From: Bacillota bacterium
GTDB lineage: Bacteria > Bacillota > Clostridia > Peptostreptococcales > Natronincolaceae
Assembly (NCBI GenBank): GCA_023387935.1
Contig: JAEWHG010000199.1
Coordinates: 1 to 23,304, forward strand
Reading direction: 5' to 3'
DNA length: 23,304 bases
Position 1 is the stretch's first letter, and each line of letters begins with the position of its first letter. Made by a program: the position numbers and the translations under genes. This document shows positions 1-7,387 of this stretch, in pieces. The notes under the pieces were generated by a model that saw only the letters and a program-made list of their open reading frames with translations, made no database searches and had not been told where the DNA came from.

Positions 1-46
1 AAGAATTAATCACATTATACCCGTCTAGTATCAAATATTCCTTCAA
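1..46 (-). CDS. yacP: YacP/Rae1-type NYN-domain ribonuclease, N-terminus only
   Basis: Only the first 15 codons lie in the window; the gene runs off the left edge. The reading frame gives MKEYLILDGYNVINS, and the DGYNVIN signature is the conserved start of YacP-family NYN (PIN-like) nucleases. In Bacillus subtilis the family member Rae1 is a ribosome-associated endoribonuclease. The start is a TTG at 46-44, with a GAGG ribosome binding site 8 bases upstream, just after the rlmB stop; the frame has a stop at 62-64, so no longer start is possible. Position after rlmB is the usual one, with sigH commonly next. The identity rests on a short but distinctive motif; the rest of the protein cannot be judged. 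Confidence 0.8.
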   Translation of the reverse strand, partial: MKEYLILDGYNVINS

Positions 47-61
47 ATCGATTTCCTCTGT

Positions 62-808
62 CTATTTAGTAGCATTCGATTTTTGTCTAAATGCCTCATA
101 CATTAAAACTGCAGCTGCAACGGAGGCATTTAATGAAGATACCTGACCAACCATGGGAAGCTTTACTAAAAAATCACATTTTTCTTTAATTAATCTTGAA
201 ATCCCTTCACCTTCATTACCTATTACCAAAGCAAGAGGTCCCCTTAAATCTGTATTATAATGGTCATTAGCTCCACTCATATCTGCACCAGCGACCCATA
301 TTCCCTTTTCTTTAATACGTTCAATGGTTTGGGCGATGTTGGAAACCTTCGCTACAGGTACATATTCAATGGCACCCGCAGAACTTTTAGCAACTGTAGC
401 AGTCAAACCTACAGAACGTCTTTTAGGAATAATAATACCATCCACACCTACTGCATCAGCAGTTCTCATAATAGATCCTAGATTGTGAGGATCCATTATT
501 TCATCTAAAATTAATATAAATGGATCTGTGCCCTTCTCTTTAGCTCTATCAAGAATATCTTCTACATCAGAGTATTCATAAGCAGCTACAGTCGCTATGA
601 TACCTTGATGAGCGTTCTCCTCCGACATTTCATTTAGTTTTTGTCTTTCGACATATTGGATTGGTATTCCCTTATCCTTAGCCTTACCAATTATTTTAAT
701 TAAAGAGCCTCCCTCAGTTCCTTTAGCAATTAAAATTTTATCAATTTCTCTGCCAGATTTCAAAGCCTCCATTACTGGGTTTCGCCCTACTATTTTATCT
801 GTAGACAT
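62..808 (-). CDS. rlmB: 23S rRNA (guanosine(2251)-2'-O)-methyltransferase RlmB / TrmH family
   Basis: A SPOUT-family enzyme that 2'-O-methylates ribose, most likely G2251 (E. coli numbering) of 23S rRNA, using S-adenosylmethionine. The 248-residue protein has an N-terminal substrate-binding domain beginning IVGRNPVMEALKSGREID (about 6-23). The trefoil-knot methyltransferase motifs follow: motif 1 NLGSIMRTAD with Asn109 and Arg115, motif 2 GNEGEG (197-202) and motif 3 SSLNASVAAA (224-233). I chose the ATG at 808, which has AAAGGA 8 bases upstream and gives the usual family N-terminus. An in-frame TTG at 832 would add 8 residues but has a poorer site. It follows thyX with a short gap in the cysE-cysS operon. 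The exact target nucleotide is inferred from family. Confidence 0.9.
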   Translation of the reverse strand: MSTDKIVGRNPVMEALKSGREIDKILIAKGTEGGSLIKIIGKAKDKGIPIQYVERQKLNEMSEENAHQGIIATVAAYEYSDVEDILDRAKEKGTDPFILILDEIMDPHNLGSIMRTADAVGVDGIIIPKRRSVGLTATVAKSSAGAIEYVPVAKVSNIAQTIERIKEKGIWVAGADMSGANDHYNTDLRGPLALVIGNEGEGISRLIKEKCDFLVKLPMVGQVSSLNASVAAAVLMYEAFRQKSNATK

Positions 809-834
809 ATTCTCATTCCTTTCTCTATACAAGC

Positions 835-1611
835 CTATACTTCCCTCATAGACATATTTTTAAACTTATTTCTAACTTCATCCATCTCACCACAGCTCAT
901 ATTTCCCTCAGGGCATTTTCCTGTTACACATCCTGGACCCGCAATTTTAAATACATTAGGAGCTACTTGGAGCACAAGTCTTAGCATTTCAATTGCAACA
1001 TCTCTAATCTCCCATTGAGCACGATTACAGCATCTCTTTTTAAAGAAGTTAAATAAAGCTCTAGCATTCATAGTTACAACTATTTTTGTTTCGCAACTAT
1101 TCGGAAGAACATATCTAGCATCTTCAATTGCCTGCTTTTCAGCTGCACTTTTTGCTGCCTTTTCTGTTTTCCCTGTTTTTATATAATTTTCATAATGTTT
1201 TTCAAACAAAATATTTGTTAAATTATCATAGGCTATCTGATCGTTCTCCATAGTCTTAATATATAATTCTTTAGCCTCTGGTATACTGGCAATGTGTGGC
1301 GGAATAATATATTCAAAGCTTCCTTCATTAACGTATCTTTGGCTTTTTTGAGAATAGCTAGAGCCTATGCGATGACGAACTAATTGATGGGTTAAACTTC
1401 TAGAAACGCCTTCTATACCGAAGGTGAAATTAATATGCTCAAAGGGTGATTCATGACCCATAATTGCAAGCATGGCAATAAACTTTTCCACATTACCATT
1501 CTGAAGATTACTCATTAAATCATCTATTCCGCTAGCAGAATAACACAATTTAGCAGCTCCTGCAATTAATTTTTCTGGTTCAGGTGTGTAAGTAATTAAA
1601 CTAACCTTCAT
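835..1611 (-). CDS. thyX: Flavin-dependent thymidylate synthase ThyX
   Basis: Makes dTMP from dUMP with methylenetetrahydrofolate as carbon donor and FAD/NADPH as reductant, replacing ThyA. The 258-residue protein carries the ThyX signature RHRIGSSYSQKSQRY (79-93), in which the RHR and the following Ser and Arg bind dUMP and FAD. The C-terminus is cysteine-rich (GCVTGKCPEGNMSCG, C-x4-C-x6-C), outside the core fold. I chose the ATG at 1611, with GGAAAG just upstream; an ATG at 1623 would add four residues but has its AAGG touching the start codon. The start overlaps the preceding unknown gene by 11 bases, suggesting coupling. Placement between mrnC and rlmB resembles that in C. difficile. Confidence 0.95.
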   Translation of the reverse strand: MKVSLITYTPEPEKLIAGAAKLCYSASGIDDLMSNLQNGNVEKFIAMLAIMGHESPFEHINFTFGIEGVSRSLTHQLVRHRIGSSYSQKSQRYVNEGSFEYIIPPHIASIPEAKELYIKTMENDQIAYDNLTNILFEKHYENYIKTGKTEKAAKSAAEKQAIEDARYVLPNSCETKIVVTMNARALFNFFKKRCCNRAQWEIRDVAIEMLRLVLQVAPNVFKIAGPGCVTGKCPEGNMSCGEMDEVRNKFKNMSMREV

Positions 1612-1990
1612 TTTGCTTTCCATCCTTCATAATTCCCCCTTTAAAATTTATATCTTTCACCGGAATAAAGTTAAATAAATAAGCACGTACTTTTCCGCTA
1701 TATTGACCTTCTAACACTTCACTGCTCCACTCTTGACTATCATCCACCTTAACTACTACTTCTGTATTACCATCTATACTATCTTGCTTGACCTTAACAA
1801 CTCTATAGGTAAGCAGTCCCGTCTTTTCTAAAAGTCCCCCACTAATGGGAGCAGTTTGAAGAGCATAGGTCTTATATTTTTCCATATCTCCTTCCAACTC
1901 CCCTACAGGGTCAATTACATTGGACTTAATTATTAGAAGGAGCAAAAGAAAAACAGTAGCCACAACCATGGTTTTAGAAGTCTTGTCCAT
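1601..1990 (-). CDS. Uncharacterised protein with one N-terminal membrane anchor
   Basis: I do not recognise this 129-residue protein as a named family. Residues about 8-24 form one hydrophobic helix (MVVATVFLLLLLII region) after a short positively charged start, so it is probably a membrane-anchored protein with most of its length outside the membrane. The rest is predicted to be soluble and rich in alternating hydrophobic and polar residues, as in a small beta domain (YRVVKVKQDSIDGNTEVVVK). It ends in a charged tail. Its ATG shares one base with the mrnC stop (TAATG), and its own stop lies inside thyX, so it is almost certainly translated as part of the operon. No catalytic motif or cysteine is visible. 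The length and tight overlaps support a real gene. Confidence 0.8.
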   Translation of the reverse strand: MDKTSKTMVVATVFLLLLLIIKSNVIDPVGELEGDMEKYKTYALQTAPISGGLLEKTGLLTYRVVKVKQDSIDGNTEVVVKVDDSQEWSSEVLEGQYSGKVRAYLFNFIPVKDINFKGGIMKDGKQNEG

Positions 1991-2433
1991 TATTTTTCCC
2001 CCAAATCATTGTTGATGATATTCACAGCTCTACTCATTAGTTTAGATAATCGATCGTATTCTCCTATATAGAATAAATATCCAAGAAGTGCCTCGAAGCC
2101 AGTAGCATATTTGTAATCCGTTAAATCTGCATTTTTAGGAACAGTATATGATTTTTGATTCCTTCCTCTCTTAACTATAGACCACTCAGCTTCTGTTAAT
2201 TCTGCTTCAAGAGCATGTACAACCTCAGCTTGAGCTTTAGCCCGTACATATCGGGTAGCTCTTTTATGATATTGATTTACAGAGGACGTAACCTCATTTA
2301 TTAAATAGTTCCTAATAAACATTTCAAATATTGCATCGCCCATATATGCAAGGACTAAAGGAGCCATCATTCTTGCTTCTGCTTCAGTTTTTATATTTAC
2401 ATTTCCTACTGTTTTATTAAAAAATTCATCCAT
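1990..2433 (-). CDS. mrnC: Mini-ribonuclease III (MrnC)
   Basis: A dimeric RNase III-like endonuclease without a double-stranded RNA-binding domain; in Bacillus it matures the ends of 23S rRNA precursors. The 147-residue length fits a lone RNase III domain. The catalytic signature LAYMGDAIFEMFIRNYL (29-45) includes Asp33, and the second acidic site lies in GFEALLGYLFYIGE (112-125) with Glu114. A basic stretch around residues 57-67 (HKRATRYVRAK) could contact RNA. The ATG at 2433 has AGGAGTGGG upstream, overlapping the cysS stop codon, so translation is closely tied to cysS. Position after cysS is standard in Firmicutes. Confidence 0.95.
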   Translation of the reverse strand: MDEFFNKTVGNVNIKTEAEARMMAPLVLAYMGDAIFEMFIRNYLINEVTSSVNQYHKRATRYVRAKAQAEVVHALEAELTEAEWSIVKRGRNQKSYTVPKNADLTDYKYATGFEALLGYLFYIGEYDRLSKLMSRAVNIINNDLGEK

Positions 2434-2451
2434 ATTATTATTTTCCCACTC

Positions 2452-3846
2452 CTATATTCGTCGCCATTTAACTCCTTGAGGAGTATCTTCTAATACGATT
2501 CCTTTGTCCTTTAAATCATCTCTAATTTTATCGGAAAGAGCAAAGTTTTTTTCTTTTCTAGCATTTTGCCTCTCTTCAATAAGTCGTTCAATTTCTTCTT
2601 CTAACACTTCGTCTTTCCTGCTTAATAGACCTAAAACTCCAGTTAGCTCCATAAATAAAGCATAAGCTTCTTGTAGGGTTTTCTTAGTCGTATTTTCAGA
2701 TACATTTGTATTTATATCTCTAATCAAATCAAAAATAACAGCGATACCATCGGCAGTATTAAAATCGTCATCCATAGCCTCTTGAAAGCGTTTTTTATAT
2801 GAAGCTAATCCATTACTCCATACTAGCTCCTCTTCAGTAGGAAGCACATCCTCAACTCTTTCTAATAGATACTCTAAATTACTTTTTCCTGTATACAATC
2901 TATCTAATCCATTTTTTGCAGCTTCCAGCAATTCTCTACTAAAGTTAATCGGATTTCTATAGTGGGCAGACAACATGAAGAATCTAAGGTTTTCCAAGTC
3001 GAATTCCTCAGCAATTTCTCTAGGTGTAAAGAAATTATTCAATGATTTAGACATTTTTTTGTTATCCACATTTAAATATCCGACATGCAGCCAATAGTTT
3101 GCAAAGGTTTTTCCTGAGCAAGCCTCACTTTGCGCAATTTCATTTTCATGATGAGGAAAAACTAAATCGCCACCACCACCATGAATATCTATAGTTTCCC
3201 CTAAATACTTTTTAGACATAGCGGAGCACTCTATATGCCACCCTGGTCTACCTAATCCCCAAGGACTTTCCCAACTAGGCTCACCAGGTTTTACGCCTTT
3301 CCAAAGTGCAAAATCTAGAGGATTTCTTTTTTGCTCATTTATTTCAATTCTGGCACCAGCCTGCAGGTCATCCAAGCTTTGCTTTGAAAGTTTTCCATAC
3401 TCCTTATATTTAGATACATCGAAATAAACATCTCCACTGGATTCATAAGCATAGCCTTTATCTACTAATTTTTCGATAAACTCTATTATTTCTGTCATAT
3501 TCTCAGTTACCTTCGGATGAATATCTGCTTTTTCTATTCCTAGTGTTCCAGCATCATAGAAATAAGCTTCTATAAATCGCTCACTTATCTCTTCTGGAGA
3601 TACACCTTCTTCATTAGCTTTGTTTATTATTTTATCATCAACATCAGTGAAATTTTGTACAAAGGTTACATCAAAACCTCTGTATTTTAAGTATCTTCTC
3701 AAAGCATCAAATACCATAAATGTTCTAGCATTACCTATGTGAAAGTAGTTGTATACAGTAGGTCCACAAGCATACATCTTAACCTTTCCTGGTACTAGTG
3801 GTATAAAATCTTCTTTTTTCCTAGTTAGTGTGTTATACAGTTTCAT
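2452..3846 (-). CDS. cysS: Cysteine--tRNA ligase
   Basis: Class I aminoacyl-tRNA synthetase that charges tRNA-Cys in the cytoplasm. The 464-residue protein has the HIGN form of the HIGH motif (36-39) and KMSKS at 264-268. The zinc site that discriminates cysteine is visible as Cys27, Cys207, His232 and Glu236 (matching E. coli Cys28, Cys209, His234 and Glu238). The C-terminal DALR-type helical domain and short tail (VKWRRI) are complete. The ATG overlaps the cysE stop in an ATGA arrangement, so the two are probably translationally coupled. Expression should be under the Cys T-box upstream of cysE, which senses this enzyme's own tRNA substrate. Confidence 0.97.
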   Translation of the reverse strand: MKLYNTLTRKKEDFIPLVPGKVKMYACGPTVYNYFHIGNARTFMVFDALRRYLKYRGFDVTFVQNFTDVDDKIINKANEEGVSPEEISERFIEAYFYDAGTLGIEKADIHPKVTENMTEIIEFIEKLVDKGYAYESSGDVYFDVSKYKEYGKLSKQSLDDLQAGARIEINEQKRNPLDFALWKGVKPGEPSWESPWGLGRPGWHIECSAMSKKYLGETIDIHGGGGDLVFPHHENEIAQSEACSGKTFANYWLHVGYLNVDNKKMSKSLNNFFTPREIAEEFDLENLRFFMLSAHYRNPINFSRELLEAAKNGLDRLYTGKSNLEYLLERVEDVLPTEEELVWSNGLASYKKRFQEAMDDDFNTADGIAVIFDLIRDINTNVSENTTKKTLQEAYALFMELTGVLGLLSRKDEVLEEEIERLIEERQNARKEKNFALSDKIRDDLKDKGIVLEDTPQGVKWRRI

Positions 3847-4511
3847 TGTTTCTTCTCCTCCAGTTCAATAGTTTTGTTCTCAAGTTCTAAAAGCTTATTC
3901 CTTAAATACACTATTTCATCCATAATAGGGTCTGGTAATCTAACCTGATCTAAATCTATATTATTTTCGCTACTGCTTATTTTTACATTATCCTTAACTA
4001 CAATTCTTCCAGGCACACCTACAACGGTACAATTTGGTGGAACCTCTTTTAATACTACGGATCCCGCTCCAATTTTTGAATTATCCCCTACAGTAAATGG
4101 GCCTAAAATTTTAGCACCAGAAGAAATTACAACATTATTCCCTATGGTTGGATGTCTTTTCCCTTTTTCTTTTCCAGTTCCCCCTAGAGTAGAACCCTGA
4201 TAAATTGTTACATTGTCACCAACCTCAGCAGTTTCTCCTATTACCACCCCTGTTCCATGGTCAATAAAAACTCTTTTTCCTATTTTAGCTCCAGGGTGTA
4301 TTTCAATTCCTGTGAAAAATCTTGCTATATTTGAAATAACCCTTGGAAGAAGTACTAGCCCTTTTTTATACAAAGCATGAGAAAGGCGGTGAATCATAAT
4401 AGCATGAAGACCTGGATAGCATAGTAATACTTCAACTATACTCCTTGCAGCAGGGTCTCTTTCAAGAATTGCATTAATATCTTCTCTAATTATTCTAAAG
4501 AATTTCATCAT
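3843..4511 (-). CDS. cysE: Serine O-acetyltransferase
   Basis: Makes O-acetylserine from serine and acetyl-CoA, the first step of cysteine synthesis. The 222-residue protein is the short Bacillus type: a helical N-terminal domain (about 1-65), then a left-handed beta helix of hexapeptide repeats. Catalytic and binding positions are visible: the EIHPGA segment at 70-75, His85 in IDHGTG, and His120 in KRHPTIG. The start is the first ATG of a tandem ATGATG at 4511-4506, with GGGAGG 9 bases upstream. The open frame continues 43 codons further back, but only through the T-box and terminator, so that extension is not protein. Uncharged tRNA-Cys is expected to induce it through this T-box. Confidence 0.95.
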   Translation of the reverse strand: MMKFFRIIREDINAILERDPAARSIVEVLLCYPGLHAIMIHRLSHALYKKGLVLLPRVISNIARFFTGIEIHPGAKIGKRVFIDHGTGVVIGETAEVGDNVTIYQGSTLGGTGKEKGKRHPTIGNNVVISSGAKILGPFTVGDNSKIGAGSVVLKEVPPNCTVVGVPGRIVVKDNVKISSSENNIDLDQVRLPDPIMDEIVYLRNKLLELENKTIELEEKKQ

Positions 4512-4560
4512 ACCAGCCTTCCTCCCAACACAAAATATTATCCTACTTTTCACAAAAAAC

Positions 4561-4588
4561 AAAAACCGCCCCTGAAAATTCAGAGGCG
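4561..4588 (-). terminator. Intrinsic terminator of the Cys T-box leader
   Basis: On the minus strand an 8-base-pair GC-rich stem, CGCCTCTG with CAGGGGCG (one G-T pair) and loop AATTTT, is followed by a T run. The CTCT in its left arm can instead pair with the AGAG of the T-box sequence, giving the antiterminator. This is the classical switch between stopping and reading into cysE. Confidence 0.9.
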
Positions 4589-4793
4589 ATTTTATTCCGC
4601 GGTTCCACTCTGGTTGGATAGCAAAGCCATCCCACTCCAAGTTTTTAACGGAACAACCCGATTAGCCCTACTATAAATTTCAAGCCATAGCTCCCAGACG
4701 CATTTGGGTCTACCTTTTCTTGAAAGCTGCTTTCAGCCAATGACAGCTTCTCTCTTGCAAGGAGTATAGACTTACTTATTCTGTTCTTTGCCT
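4561..4793 (-). promoter_or_regulatory. T-box riboswitch, cysteine specifier (TGC), controlling cysE-cysS
   Basis: A leader RNA that reads the charging state of tRNA-Cys. It holds the T-box AGAGTGGAACCGCGG (4597-4611, minus strand) followed by a terminator. In Stem I the 5' side has AGTA and the 3' side CCAAATGCG; the flanking pairs GTCTA/TAGAC and CAGA/TCTG frame a specifier loop whose codon is TGC at 4702-4700, i.e. cysteine. The apical hairpin AGCTG/CAGCT carries GCTG, matching the GNTG loop that contacts the tRNA elbow. Cys specificity fits cysE and cysS downstream. B. subtilis has a Cys T-box in the same place. The 5' end is estimated from the candidate promoter. Confidence 0.92.
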
Positions 4794-4797
4794 TTTA

Positions 4798-4827
4798 ATA
4801 TTAAATTTGGTGCTCATTGCCTTTGAC
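4798..4827 (-). promoter_or_regulatory. Candidate promoter for the Cys T-box leader
   Basis: A -10-like TAATAT (4803-4798) lies just before the leader. A poor -35, GTCAAA (4827-4822), sits 18 bases upstream and overlaps one arm of the hairpin after gltX. The -10 is good and the -35 matches at only three positions, so the T-box unit may instead be transcribed mainly from the gltX promoter. Confidence 0.35.
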
Positions 4828-4863
4828 CTACCATCGATTTGCCGTGCAAATCGGGTTAGGTCA
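4824..4863. repeat. Strong inverted repeat between gltX and the Cys T-box
   Basis: Two nested perfect arms: TGACCTA/TAGGTCA outside (4824-4830 with 4857-4863) and CGATTTGC/GCAAATCG inside (4835-4842 with 4846-4853), with a three-base loop. It begins about 10 bases after the gltX stop on the minus strand. No T run follows, so it is not a standard intrinsic terminator. It could stabilise the gltX 3' end or mark an RNA-processing site between gltX and cysE. Confidence 0.75.
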
Positions 4864-4873
4864 TAAAATCAGA

Positions 4874-6358
4874 TTAGGCCATAATTAAATGATCTTTTAT
4901 ATATTGTATGCGTTTAAGTATATTTTCGCTACCTAAAACTTTCATAACTAAAGGTAAATCTGGACCATGTACCTCTCCAGTTAAAACTACTCGAATTGGC
5001 TTAAACAAATTTGGTCCCTTAATACCAGTTTCCTTTTGAATTTCCTTAAATACTTTTTTGCCGAATTCTTCATCTATAACTTCAGCTTCTTCTACCTTAA
5101 CTTTAAGCACATCTAACAGCTGAGGTAAATGTTCTACCTTAATAAGTTCTTTAGACTCATCATCCTTTAGCTGAATTTCTGTTTTAAAGAAAATCTCCGA
5201 CTTTTCCTTAATTTCTGCAACGTATGAGATTCTATCCTGCAATACGCTTACTAAGTCCTTTAGCCACTCATATTTTTCCTTAACATCAGCTTCTGTAATA
5301 TAACCAGCTTCTATTAAGTGAGGAATAGCTAGGTCTGTAATACGCTCTACATTGCTCTCTCTAATATAATGTCCATTTACCCAGTTTAGTTTATTGACAT
5401 CAAAAACTCCCCCACTTTTAGAAACTCTTTCTAAGGAAAAGCTTTCCTCTAGTTCCTTCATAGAGAAAATTTCTTGGTTATCTTCAGGACTCCAGCCTAT
5501 TAGAGCAATATAGTTTACTAAGCCTTCCGGTAGATACCCTTTCTTTAAGAAATCCTCTACAGCAACATCCCCTTGTCGCTTGCTCAATTTTTTACGATCC
5601 GCATTTAAAATATTTGGCAAATGTACATACTGTGGCGCTTGCCATCCGAAAGCTTCGTATAAATATACATGCTTTGGTGTAGAAGGTAGCCACTCTTCAC
5701 CACGAATTACGTGTGTAATCCCCATTAGGTGATCATCAACTACTACGGCAAAATGGTATGTTGGGAAGCCATCTGATTTCATCAATACCTGATCGTCTAA
5801 ATCTGCAGTATTCATAACTACTTCACCACGAACTATATCACAAAATTTAATATCTTTGTTTTCTGGTAATTTTAATCGAATAACATAAGGATGACCATCC
5901 TTTAATTTCTCCTCTACCTCTTCTTTGGAAAGATCGCGACAATGACCGTCGTAACCAGCAGTAAAACCCTCCGATTTTTGTTTTTCTCTTACTTCATCTA
6001 ATCGTTCCTTAGAGCAGAAACAATAATAAGCATAACCATTGTCTAATAGAGTTTTAATATATTTTTTATAAATATCTAACCGTTCAGACTGAATGTAAGG
6101 CCCAAAATCACCTCTTTGTCCTAAATGCTCACCATTTAAAATGACACCCTCATCGTGGTTAACTCCAGCCCATTCCATAGAACGAAGCATTCCCTCGATT
6201 GCTCCTTCAACGTAACGACTTTGATCAGTGTCCTCTACCCTTAGAATATATTTGCCATTATTTTTCCTAGCAAACAAATAATTATATAATGCTGTTCTTA
6301 AACTCCCTATATGTACAAACCCTGTCGGACTTGGTGCAAATCTCACTCTTACAGACAT
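4874..6358 (-). CDS. gltX: Glutamate--tRNA ligase
   Basis: Class I synthetase that charges tRNA-Glu; in organisms lacking GlnRS it also mischarges tRNA-Gln for the GatCAB route. The 494-residue protein starts with the Rossmann motif FAPSPTGFVHIGS (HIGS at 16-19), and the second signature is KLSKR (257-261). A zinc-type cluster is seen at Cys113, Cys115 and Cys140. The ATG at 6358 has GGAGG six bases upstream. A strong promoter lies just before it, so this is the first gene of the gltX-cysE-cysS group. The next gene is separated by a hairpin and the Cys T-box, so only part of the transcription is expected to continue. Confidence 0.97.
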   Translation of the reverse strand: MSVRVRFAPSPTGFVHIGSLRTALYNYLFARKNNGKYILRVEDTDQSRYVEGAIEGMLRSMEWAGVNHDEGVILNGEHLGQRGDFGPYIQSERLDIYKKYIKTLLDNGYAYYCFCSKERLDEVREKQKSEGFTAGYDGHCRDLSKEEVEEKLKDGHPYVIRLKLPENKDIKFCDIVRGEVVMNTADLDDQVLMKSDGFPTYHFAVVVDDHLMGITHVIRGEEWLPSTPKHVYLYEAFGWQAPQYVHLPNILNADRKKLSKRQGDVAVEDFLKKGYLPEGLVNYIALIGWSPEDNQEIFSMKELEESFSLERVSKSGGVFDVNKLNWVNGHYIRESNVERITDLAIPHLIEAGYITEADVKEKYEWLKDLVSVLQDRISYVAEIKEKSEIFFKTEIQLKDDESKELIKVEHLPQLLDVLKVKVEEAEVIDEEFGKKVFKEIQKETGIKGPNLFKPIRVVLTGEVHGPDLPLVMKVLGSENILKRIQYIKDHLIMA

Positions 6359-6392
6359 TTTATCCCTCCAATTTACCCTATAATATCATATT

Positions 6393-6421
6393 ATTATAAC
6401 CTATTCCTTTATTTCAATCAA
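6393..6421 (-). promoter_or_regulatory. Sigma-A type promoter of gltX
   Basis: On the minus strand TTGATT (6421-6416), a 17-base spacer and a perfect TATAAT (6398-6393) lie about 35 bases before the gltX start codon. There is no T-box in this short leader, so gltX itself appears not to be tRNA-controlled. Confidence 0.8.
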
Positions 6422-6422
6422 G

Positions 6423-6443
6423 AAAAGGTTGTTTTTTAACACC
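6423..6443 (-). terminator. Weak terminator-like hairpin after the DUF1002 gene
   Basis: Minus-strand GGTGTT pairs with AACAACC with one bulged base and is followed by TTTTCTT, a few bases after the stop of the DUF1002 gene. The stem is short and interrupted, so efficiency is uncertain. It sits just upstream of the gltX promoter. Confidence 0.4.
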
Positions 6444-6450
6444 GAAATCC

Positions 6451-7329
6451 TTATTTATCCCATAGCATACCAAATAAAGATTTAAATAAATCATTTATCA
6501 TATCTATAATTTTTTGTAGCAAAGACTTTACTTCTTCATTATCCTTTAAAGTTTGATCTATTTTTTCACTTATACCCTTAAGTTGCTCCCGTATCTCTTT
6601 TGTATCTAAATTTAAGCTGTTAATTTTCTTCATTAGGCCAGCTATTTCTTCGATTTGATCCATGTGTAAATTAATATCTAAACGTGCCGCTATATCTACT
6701 ACTACTTTCTTTATTTCTTCTGGATTTTTTAATCTCTTTTCAATAACCTCTTCTTTTACTACTCTGATTAATTCAGTCGCCTTTTCTTTACCTATTTCCT
6801 CTCCAAGTTTTCCTGTTTGAACAATTTCCTCATTGGCTACTTTTTTCTGTTCTTCACTAATTCTTTCTCCAGTAGCCTGTTCGAATGCCTTTATTATTCC
6901 AGTAAGTGCCCCTGTACCCGAAACTGGAAATGGAGCAGCGGCAATTACCCTAGCATCTTTTACACCTGCTGTAACCAATGCACTTTGATACATTTCTCTA
7001 GTTACCCAAGATATATTGTAGGTCTCTACTTCAATTCCAGAACCTTCTTCTAATAGCTGTACATAAGCCGAGGACATAGTTATTTTGCCAAGCTGGGCCT
7101 CCGTAGCTACACCCTCTAAATAGGCTCTTTCTTCTTGGTTATTAACTTCAATTATGGTTATTTCCTCCTCATTTACTCCGAAAATATCCAATATTTGTTT
7201 TCTCTGGTTCGTATTCAAATCCTTACCTAAGGTTACAACGGTACTGCTATCCGCATATACAAAAATACTAAATATAAAAATAAATGCTATAACCAAGGAT
7301 ATATGCTTTAATAATTTATTGTTTTTCAT
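6451..7329 (-). CDS. Secreted DUF1002-family protein
   Basis: The molecular function is unknown. The 292-residue protein has a clear signal peptide (basic MKNNKLLKH start, hydrophobic 10-24, likely cleavage after Val-Tyr-Ala at 26), so it is exported. The mature N-terminal two thirds match what I know of DUF1002: VVTLGKDLNTNQRKQIL, EERAYLEG, then ITMSSAYVQLLEEGSGIEVE, a WVT segment and the conserved VIAAAPFPVSGTGALTGI. The C-terminal third is charged and helical, probably coiled coil, ending in an amphipathic tail (LFKSLFGMLW). The ATG has GAGGTG upstream. It sits between the proS terminator and the gltX promoter, so it is probably a single-gene unit; no convincing promoter was found in the 60 bases before it. 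Confidence 0.85.
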   Translation of the reverse strand: MKNNKLLKHISLVIAFIFIFSIFVYADSSTVVTLGKDLNTNQRKQILDIFGVNEEEITIIEVNNQEERAYLEGVATEAQLGKITMSSAYVQLLEEGSGIEVETYNISWVTREMYQSALVTAGVKDARVIAAAPFPVSGTGALTGIIKAFEQATGERISEEQKKVANEEIVQTGKLGEEIGKEKATELIRVVKEEVIEKRLKNPEEIKKVVVDIAARLDINLHMDQIEEIAGLMKKINSLNLDTKEIREQLKGISEKIDQTLKDNEEVKSLLQKIIDMINDLFKSLFGMLWDK

Positions 7330-7387
7330 GTTTACACCTCACTTACCTATTTTATTTATTTTACCACACTATACCCACTTTATACTA

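Noticed and set aside
260..481. Plus-strand open frame within rlmB, and similar frames opposite proS, yacL, disA, radA and clpC
   Set aside because: They are antisense shadows of well-supported genes, without ribosome binding sites or recognisable protein features.
4512..4640. In-frame N-terminal extension of cysE (43 residues)
   Set aside because: It runs through the T-box and terminator sequence, while a clear GGGAGG ribosome binding site precedes the ATG at 4511 and gives the standard family start.
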